Shown in pieces: positions 1-3,824 of a stretch of 12,961 nucleotides of DNA; the stretch's first letter is position 1, and every line of letters starts with the position of its first letter. The position numbers and the translations under genes are program-made. The notes under the pieces were generated by a model, which was not told where the DNA came from, searched no databases, and saw only the letters and a program-made list of their open reading frames with translations. The DNA lies in contig JAHEAK010000076.1 in the NCBI GenBank assembly GCA_024642805.1, forward strand, positions 1 through 12,961. The letters run 5' to 3'. This DNA comes from Kofleriaceae bacterium. Its GTDB lineage: Bacteria > Myxococcota_A > Polyangia > Haliangiales > Haliangiaceae.

Positions 1-256
1 CCGTGGCACTGAGGGTGAGCGGTGAACCAATGGCAGCCAGGCTACCGAGCTCACGCAGATAAATCTGATCGCCAGCGGCGACGACGACACGGCCAAGGAT
101 GGGATGTGGTGCCGAGGGTGATAGTGCCGATGCAGCGACCATCTGGCTGACCAGGGCAAGGTCGTCATCGCTATCGACGCAGTTGGCGCGCGACTCCTCG
201 ATCGGAAGCATCACGGCGCTCATCGCCAACACCAGGAGCAGAGCCAGGCGCGGCAT
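1..256 (-). CDS. Secreted PQQ-like propeller protein, N-terminal part (runs off left edge)
   Basis: The reading frame is open from an ATG at 256 to the window edge, giving about 85 residues. It starts with a signal peptide (short basic start MPRLALLLVLAM, then a small-residue region around ESRANC). The segment ASALSPSAPHPILG closely matches ASALSPAAPHPTLG in the secreted propeller protein at 10228-12663, and the following residues align as well, so the two are paralogs. By that homology the missing remainder is expected to be a PQQ-like beta-propeller of the cell surface or periplasm; this is inferred, because only the N-terminus is visible. The start lies 2 bases after the stop of the lipoprotein gene at 259-861. 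An in-frame GTG at 262, overlapping that stop as GTGA, is an alternative start. The gene is surely co-transcribed with the lipoprotein gene. Confidence 0.8.
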   Translation of the reverse strand, partial: MPRLALLLVLAMSAVMLPIEESRANCVDSDDDLALVSQMVAASALSPSAPHPILGRVVVAAGDQIYLRELGSLAAIGSPLTLSAT

Positions 257-258
257 TC

Positions 259-861
259 TCACAGCTGCATCACCAGTGGCTCAGAGAAGAGCAGTTGCGG
301 ATCGCTTGTGCCAAGATAGAGAGCGGCACTGAACTGACCCTCCAGGCGGTAGCGAGTGAAGTTGGTGCCCGCGACGGGAATCTTCATGTACAAGCGGGCG
401 AGACCCTGCACGCTTTCGACGCGCTGCACGGGCAGCTCTCTGTCAAAGAGGGGATGGCGAATTGATGCCGGCGCATCGCTTGCGCTGCTGATCGCCAGCC
501 ACTTGCTCGAGTGCATGACCCCATCGGGATTGAGCAACTCAAAGTGTAGGAAGTGCACATCGCTCTGCCCCTCGCTCTGCCCCTCGCTCTGCCCCTCGCT
601 CGCCAAATCGGGCAAGGCGATCTCGATGCGGGCGACGATGTCGCGCTGCGCGAGTACTTGGAACGAGGTTGCGAACTCGCCGGCGTCCGCCGCCGCTCTT
701 GAGGCGGCAAAGCGCATGCTCGCTTGCGCACTCGCGCCGGGTTCTGTGCGCACGTGCTCGGCTGGATTCGCGGCCACTCCTTGATCGGGAGAGGCCTCGC
801 GAGCAGGGCGGGCGTCACAAGCAGCCAGGAGAGCCACGGTGGGAAGCAGAAAACGAATCAT
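259..861 (-). CDS. Small putative lipoprotein, paralog of the one at the right edge
   Basis: About 200 residues from ATG at 861; a TTG two codons upstream (867) is a weaker alternative start. The N-terminus MIRFLLPTVALLAAC is a lipoprotein signal with lipobox LAAC, making Cys15 the lipidated residue. Asp follows the Cys, which in E. coli would favour inner-membrane retention; this rule may not hold here. A low-complexity linker follows, then three tandem EGQS repeats encoded by a 12-bp DNA repeat at 561-601. The C-terminal half (from the FELLNPDG segment through IPVAGTNFTRYR to the end) aligns with the partial protein at 12672-12961. No known domain is recognised. In both places the gene sits directly upstream of a secreted propeller gene, which suggests that the two products work together, perhaps as anchor and partner. 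The function is unknown. Confidence 0.85.
   Translation of the reverse strand: MIRFLLPTVALLAACDARPAREASPDQGVAANPAEHVRTEPGASAQASMRFAASRAAADAGEFATSFQVLAQRDIVARIEIALPDLASEGQSEGQSEGQSDVHFLHFELLNPDGVMHSSKWLAISSASDAPASIRHPLFDRELPVQRVESVQGLARLYMKIPVAGTNFTRYRLEGQFSAALYLGTSDPQLLFSEPLVMQL
561..601 (-). repeat. 12-bp tandem repeat, about 3.3 copies, in the small lipoprotein gene
   Basis: The unit cgctctgcccct starts at 561, 573 and 585 with identical copies and a partial fourth copy. On the coding strand it gives EGQS three times in the linker between the lipidated N-terminus and the conserved C-terminal half. It is in frame, so slippage would change linker length only. The equivalent region of the right-hand paralog is outside the window. 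Confidence 0.9.
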
Positions 862-885
862 GAGCAAGGGGATAGGCGCTGCTGC

Positions 886-915
886 AATCTAGGCGCTGCC
901 GGCATCCCTTGTCCA
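886..915 (-). promoter_or_regulatory. Candidate sigma-70-like promoter for the leftward lipoprotein gene
   Basis: Read on the minus strand, TGGACA (915-910, five of six matches to TTGACA) and TAGATT (891-886, four of six matches to TATAAT) are separated by 18 bases. Transcription would begin near 879, about 18 bases before the ATG at 861. This is consensus matching by eye only. Confidence 0.35.
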
Positions 916-916
916 C

Positions 917-930
917 GTAATTGTGATTAC
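917..930. promoter_or_regulatory. Inverted repeat in divergent intergenic region (possible operator)
   Basis: GTAAT (917-921) and ATTAC (926-930) are perfect inverted arms around TGTG. This AT-rich dyad stands out in high-GC DNA. It lies just upstream of the candidate -35 of the leftward gene and about 60 bases before the rightward peptidase gene, so a regulator binding here could affect both operons. Nothing else is evident in the 868-992 interval, and I could not identify a convincing rightward promoter. Confidence 0.3.
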
Positions 931-992
931 TCGGGAATTCACTGAGCATTTCCCCGCCCATTGCGCTTTGTGAGTGACGCCTAGGACGGCAC

Positions 993-1415
993 TTGATAGG
1001 TTGCGTGCCGCTGATGCAGCGGGAATTGCACAGGGCGTTCGATGCCGAGTTTCTGCGCGAGGAGTTGCGCAAAGAGGGTCGGGCTAGCTTGCGAATGCAG
1101 GGCATGTCGATGGCGCCGCTCTTGCCCCAGGGAACGCGAGTCAAGCTGCGCTCGCTGCGGCCGGGCGAAGATCTCACAAGCGCCATCGTGGCCTTCGAGG
1201 CACACAACAGGGTCGTCGTGCACGTGGTTGTCGAGAGCTCAGAACAACACCAATTGACCCAAGGCGTGGCCAGCAGCAAGCGTGATGCGCGCACCGAGCG
1301 CGATCAGGTGATAGGTGTCGTGCAGTCTAGAGCGGGCTGGCCCATCCACGAGCGCGGCTTGCGACTGGCGGCCACTGGCATTCTTCGCATTCGCGCCCTG
1401 CTGAGCCGGACCTGA
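993..1415 (+). CDS. S24/S26 (signal-peptidase-like) putative peptidase
   Basis: 140 residues from a TTG at 993, chosen because AGGA at 983-986 sits 6 bases upstream. An in-frame ATG at 1014 is the alternative start. The motif GMSMAPLLPQGTRVKL (residues 37-52) is the SMxP...G box of signal peptidase I and LexA-type serine peptidases, with Ser39 the expected nucleophile. Bacterial SPase I uses Lys as general base, but here the equivalent strand reads VVVHVVV, with His77 in the place used by SipW/ER-type enzymes (Ser-His). No transmembrane anchor is apparent, so it is probably cytosolic. Small proteins of this kind are found in PqqD/radical SAM peptide clusters. Here the next genes are the HprK-like kinase (TGATG overlap), a small peptide and a radical SAM enzyme. 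A leader-peptidase role is plausible inference; a non-catalytic role cannot be excluded. Confidence 0.8.
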   Translation: MIGCVPLMQRELHRAFDAEFLREELRKEGRASLRMQGMSMAPLLPQGTRVKLRSLRPGEDLTSAIVAFEAHNRVVVHVVVESSEQHQLTQGVASSKRDARTERDQVIGVVQSRAGWPIHERGLRLAATGILRIRALLSRT

Positions 1416-2200
1416 TGCACCGCTGCTTGCTCGTTGCTGGGATTGGCGTGCGACTCGAGTGTGAGCCCTCGGCCGTGAGCTTGCTGGATGAGCGCTATGC
1501 GGCCTTCCTGGTGCCCGCACTGGCGCACGAGCACGCGCAGCTCGAAGTGCATTTCTACGACACCGACACTCTCTGGCGAGGGCAAGAGCTCCACAGCAGG
1601 ATCGATGGCGATCAGTTGCAGGTAGCAGGGGAGGGGCTGCAGGCTGCGCTCAGTCTCGATGCCAGTCGAGGCAGGATTCACGCGCCACGATCGGCACGCG
1701 CCGTCGATGCGATCTTGCGCTTCGTGCTGTCGCAACAGCTCTTGTCGCGCGGTGCTCTGCTCCTGCACGCCTCGGCCGTGATCATCGACGGCGCTGCTTG
1801 GGTCTTCGCTGGCGCCTCGGGCGTTGGCAAGAGCACCATTGCGAGCACACTTCCCGCTCGTTGCTTGTGCGACGAGGCTGTGGTGGTCCAGCGCGAGGGC
1901 GAGGGTGGGCTACGCGTCCACGCCAGCCCCTATTGGCAAGCCACGCCGGGGAGCGCGCCGATGCGAGGCCTGGTCTTTCCCGAAAGGGGCGGTCCCAACC
2001 AGTGGCATTCCTTGAGCGCAGCCAGGGTGGCGGCGCGTTTGATGTCCTGCGTGGGGCCGCTGCCACCCCAAGCTACCCCACAGGCCATGGCCACGGCCGG
2101 TTTCATGGCAGAAGCGCTGGCAGGTCGGGCCTTTGCGCTGCGATTGGATTCCGTGGCGGCTATCAACAGTTTTTTGTGGCCCACGATTGCCCAGCACTAG
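1415..2200 (+). CDS. HprK-like P-loop kinase family protein
   Basis: 261 residues. The ATG overlaps the preceding stop (TGATG at 1413-1417), indicating translational coupling. A GALLLHASAV segment (113-122) is followed by the Walker A box GASGVGKST (133-141, Lys139 and Ser140). CDEAVVV (152-158) then supplies acidic residues in the Walker B-like/DE position, and SPYW follows at 171-174. This order is typical of the HPr kinase/PEP-carboxykinase-like proteins found in lasso-peptide and other PqqD-associated clusters, not of true HPr kinases of the PTS. In the lasso peptide paeninodin an HprK homolog phosphorylates the C-terminal Ser of the precursor. The small peptide encoded 38 bases downstream ends in Thr, so a similar role is possible but unproven. 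The N-terminal 100 residues are divergent. Confidence 0.85.
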   Translation: MHRCLLVAGIGVRLECEPSAVSLLDERYAAFLVPALAHEHAQLEVHFYDTDTLWRGQELHSRIDGDQLQVAGEGLQAALSLDASRGRIHAPRSARAVDAILRFVLSQQLLSRGALLLHASAVIIDGAAWVFAGASGVGKSTIASTLPARCLCDEAVVVQREGEGGLRVHASPYWQATPGSAPMRGLVFPERGGPNQWHSLSAARVAARLMSCVGPLPPQATPQAMATAGFMAEALAGRAFALRLDSVAAINSFLWPTIAQH

Positions 2201-2238
2201 GCATTTTGCCCGGGTTCTGGCGCTGGTAGAATCTCGGA

Positions 2239-2409
2239 GTGGAGCAGCCGACCGACCGACCTGACCTGCCTGAGGCGAGCCCCTCGAAGGCAGCGTACGA
2301 AGCTCCGGCGATTTCCTGGGAGGAGCCCTATGAGCCCGTGGGCTTCGGCATTTCCTGCGCCAGGAATGAGGGCAATGGTGGCTGTTTCCCCGGTCCCATC
2401 CTGACATGA
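2239..2409 (+). CDS. Putative RiPP precursor peptide, 56 aa
   Basis: A short gene with a GTG start at 2239. An in-frame TAG at 2227 closes the frame upstream, and no other plausible start precedes the conserved-looking part. A weak ribosome-binding site, GGTAGA, lies about 8 bases upstream. The stop TGA (2407-2409) overlaps the radical SAM ATG (2406-2408) as ATGA, which strongly supports translation. Residues 1-34 form an acidic, Pro-rich leader with AYEAPAISWEEPYEP at 19-33, a candidate recognition motif for the PqqD-like protein. The tail (35-56) is Gly-rich (six Gly), has Cys40 and Cys49 eight residues apart, and ends PGPILT. Its place between modification enzymes and this leader/core layout indicate a substrate for radical SAM modification. 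Thioether, C-C or other crosslinks cannot be told apart from sequence. The core boundary is uncertain. Confidence 0.85.
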   Translation: MEQPTDRPDLPEASPSKAAYEAPAISWEEPYEPVGFGISCARNEGNGGCFPGPILT

Positions 2410-3575
2410 GCGAGTGCAGCGTCGATGGCTTTCCCATCAGTGGACTGGCGAGGCTGACCGAGAAGGCAGCACAGCGCAATGTGCCCCTGCAGGCCTTGTT
2501 CGAGCTCACCGGGCGCTGCCACATGGACTGCGTCCACTGTTACCTCGACATCAAGAATCCGGCGAAGAATGAGCTGAGCACCGAGGAAGTCGTCGGCGTG
2601 CTCGACGCGCTGCAGGCCGAGGGTACTCTCTTTCTAACTCTTACCGGCGGCGAAATCTTTCTGCGCAAAGACATCTTCGAGATCATGGGCGAGGCCAAGA
2701 AAAGGCACTTCGCGCTTCGTCTCTTTACTTCGGGGACCTTGCTCGATCGTGCCAAGGTTGCGCGTCTGGCGGCCCTCAAACCCAGCGCGGTCGAAATCTC
2801 GATTTACGGAATGCGCAGCGCGACGCACGATTCGATCACGCGTCGCAAAGGCTCGCTGCGCAAGAGCTTGCGTGCGGCCCTGTTGTTGCGCGCCGCGGGC
2901 ATTCCCGTGGCCATCAAGAGCCCCATGCTGGCCGGGACCGATGATGCCCACTTCGAGCTCATTGATGCCGCACGCCGCATCGGGGCTGGTTTTCAGATCG
3001 ATCCCTCGCTCATTACCCGCCACGACGGTGACACACAGCCGCTGCAGGTGCGCCCCGACATCGACACGGTTGCCAAGCTCTTCAGCGATCCTCGACTGAA
3101 CAAAGGAGTGACGACGCTCGAGGAACCCCGACCCGATGACGAAGCACCCTGTGCGATCGGGCGTCGCGTCGTCAGGATCGCCGCCAACGGCGATGTCTTT
3201 CCCTGCAGCTCGTTTCCGATCGCCGCGGGCAACCTGCGGGAGGCATCGCTGGCTTCGATCTGGCGCGAGTCCCCTGTGCTCAACGAGATTCGCCGCTTCA
3301 CCAATGCCGACTTGCAAGACGAGTGCAACGGCTGTGGGCGACGAGGCTACTGCGGTCGGTGCAGCGCGCAAGCTCTCATGGAGCAGGGAAACTTTCGAGG
3401 TCCATCGGTCGAAGCTTGCAATCGTGCCGAAGCGCGCGAAAGGGCCCTTGGCGTGGCTCCGCCTGCCAATGCCAGGCGAGTGGCCGACGCGGTCCCGCTC
3501 GGGCGACGCAAGATGGACAGCCTGATCCCGCTCGCCTCACTCACCCGCAAGTCGGGTCAGGCCTCGCGCCAGTAG
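2406..3575 (+). CDS. Radical SAM/SPASM peptide-modifying enzyme
   Basis: 389 residues. The start ATG overlaps the precursor stop (ATGA), so translation is coupled. The radical SAM cluster motif is CHMDCVHC (Cys38, Cys42, Cys45, CX3CX2C), with the SAM-binding LTGGE at 79-83 and a TIM-barrel region to about residue 245. The C-terminal SPASM domain supplies Cys249, Cys267, Cys307, Cys310, Cys316, Cys319 and Cys338, enough for auxiliary iron-sulfur clusters; the CX2CX5CX2C run at 307-319 is characteristic. This is the architecture of PqqE, AlbA-like and anaerobic sulfatase-maturing enzymes, which install C-C or thioether links or epimerise residues. The likely substrate is the adjacent 56-residue peptide. 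The last about 45 residues are basic and unaligned with the family. The final 39 bases overlap the convergent pqqD-like gene. Confidence 0.93.
   Translation: MSECSVDGFPISGLARLTEKAAQRNVPLQALFELTGRCHMDCVHCYLDIKNPAKNELSTEEVVGVLDALQAEGTLFLTLTGGEIFLRKDIFEIMGEAKKRHFALRLFTSGTLLDRAKVARLAALKPSAVEISIYGMRSATHDSITRRKGSLRKSLRAALLLRAAGIPVAIKSPMLAGTDDAHFELIDAARRIGAGFQIDPSLITRHDGDTQPLQVRPDIDTVAKLFSDPRLNKGVTTLEEPRPDDEAPCAIGRRVVRIAANGDVFPCSSFPIAAGNLREASLASIWRESPVLNEIRRFTNADLQDECNGCGRRGYCGRCSAQALMEQGNFRGPSVEACNRAEARERALGVAPPANARRVADAVPLGRRKMDSLIPLASLTRKSGQASRQ
3537..3575. other. Tail-to-tail overlap of radical SAM and pqqD-like genes
   Basis: The radical SAM stop (TAG 3573-3575) lies inside the pqqD-like frame, whose stop is TGA 3539-3537 on the other strand. 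The two coding regions therefore share 39 bp and there is no room for an ordinary intergenic bidirectional terminator. Transcripts of the two operons must overlap at their 3' ends. Confidence 0.85.
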
Positions 3576-3824
3576 TACCTTGGAAAAGGCCAGCGCGTCT
3601 TCCAGGGCAACCTCGGCGTTAATCTCGAATTCGTTGGCGAGGGTCTTTGCGATCTCTTGCAGGCTCATGCGACCGTCGAGCAAGGACCACACGCGCCCGC
3701 CGGTGCCATTGAGACCCATGATGACGCTGCCCTCTGGATCGAGCAGGACCATTTCGCCTGCCACCTCGCGCCAGACGATGTCGGGCGCGGGTTGCAGGAT
3801 CGAAGTGGCGACCAGCTCGCTCAT
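3537..3824 (-). CDS. PqqD-like peptide-chaperone (RRE) protein
   Basis: 95 residues, the usual length for stand-alone PqqD. The hallmark segments are GEMVLLDPEGSVIMGLNGTG (23-42) and RVWSLLDGRMSLQEIAKTLA (44-63), the LNxTGxxVWxLLDG signature, followed by the winged-helix recognition helices. Proteins of this family bind the leader of a precursor peptide and present it to a radical SAM/SPASM partner. The expected partners here are the convergent radical SAM enzyme and the 56-residue peptide. The gene is on the opposite strand to them and its ATG overlaps the stop of the NHL lipoprotein gene (ATGA at 3824-3821), so it is the last gene of the long minus-strand operon. I do not use the symbol pqqD because no PQQ pathway is present. 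Confidence 0.93.
   Translation of the reverse strand: MSELVATSILQPAPDIVWREVAGEMVLLDPEGSVIMGLNGTGGRVWSLLDGRMSLQEIAKTLANEFEINAEVALEDALAFSKVLLARGLTRLAGE

Noticed and set aside
2191..2226. CCAGC...GCTGG hairpin after the HprK-like gene as a terminator
   Set aside because: The stem is only 5 bp with a 26-base loop and no T-run follows. The genes on both sides look like one operon.
1910..2524. 204-codon minus-strand frame over the precursor region
   Set aside because: It is antisense to the kinase-like, precursor and radical SAM genes and has Arg/Ser/Pro-rich shadow composition. The plus-strand precursor has coupled start/stop signals.
3537..3824. Part of a PQQ cofactor biosynthesis operon
   Set aside because: There is no PqqA-type Glu-x3-Tyr precursor, PqqB or PqqC. 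The partner peptide has Cys residues and the neighbours are a kinase and a peptidase-like protein.
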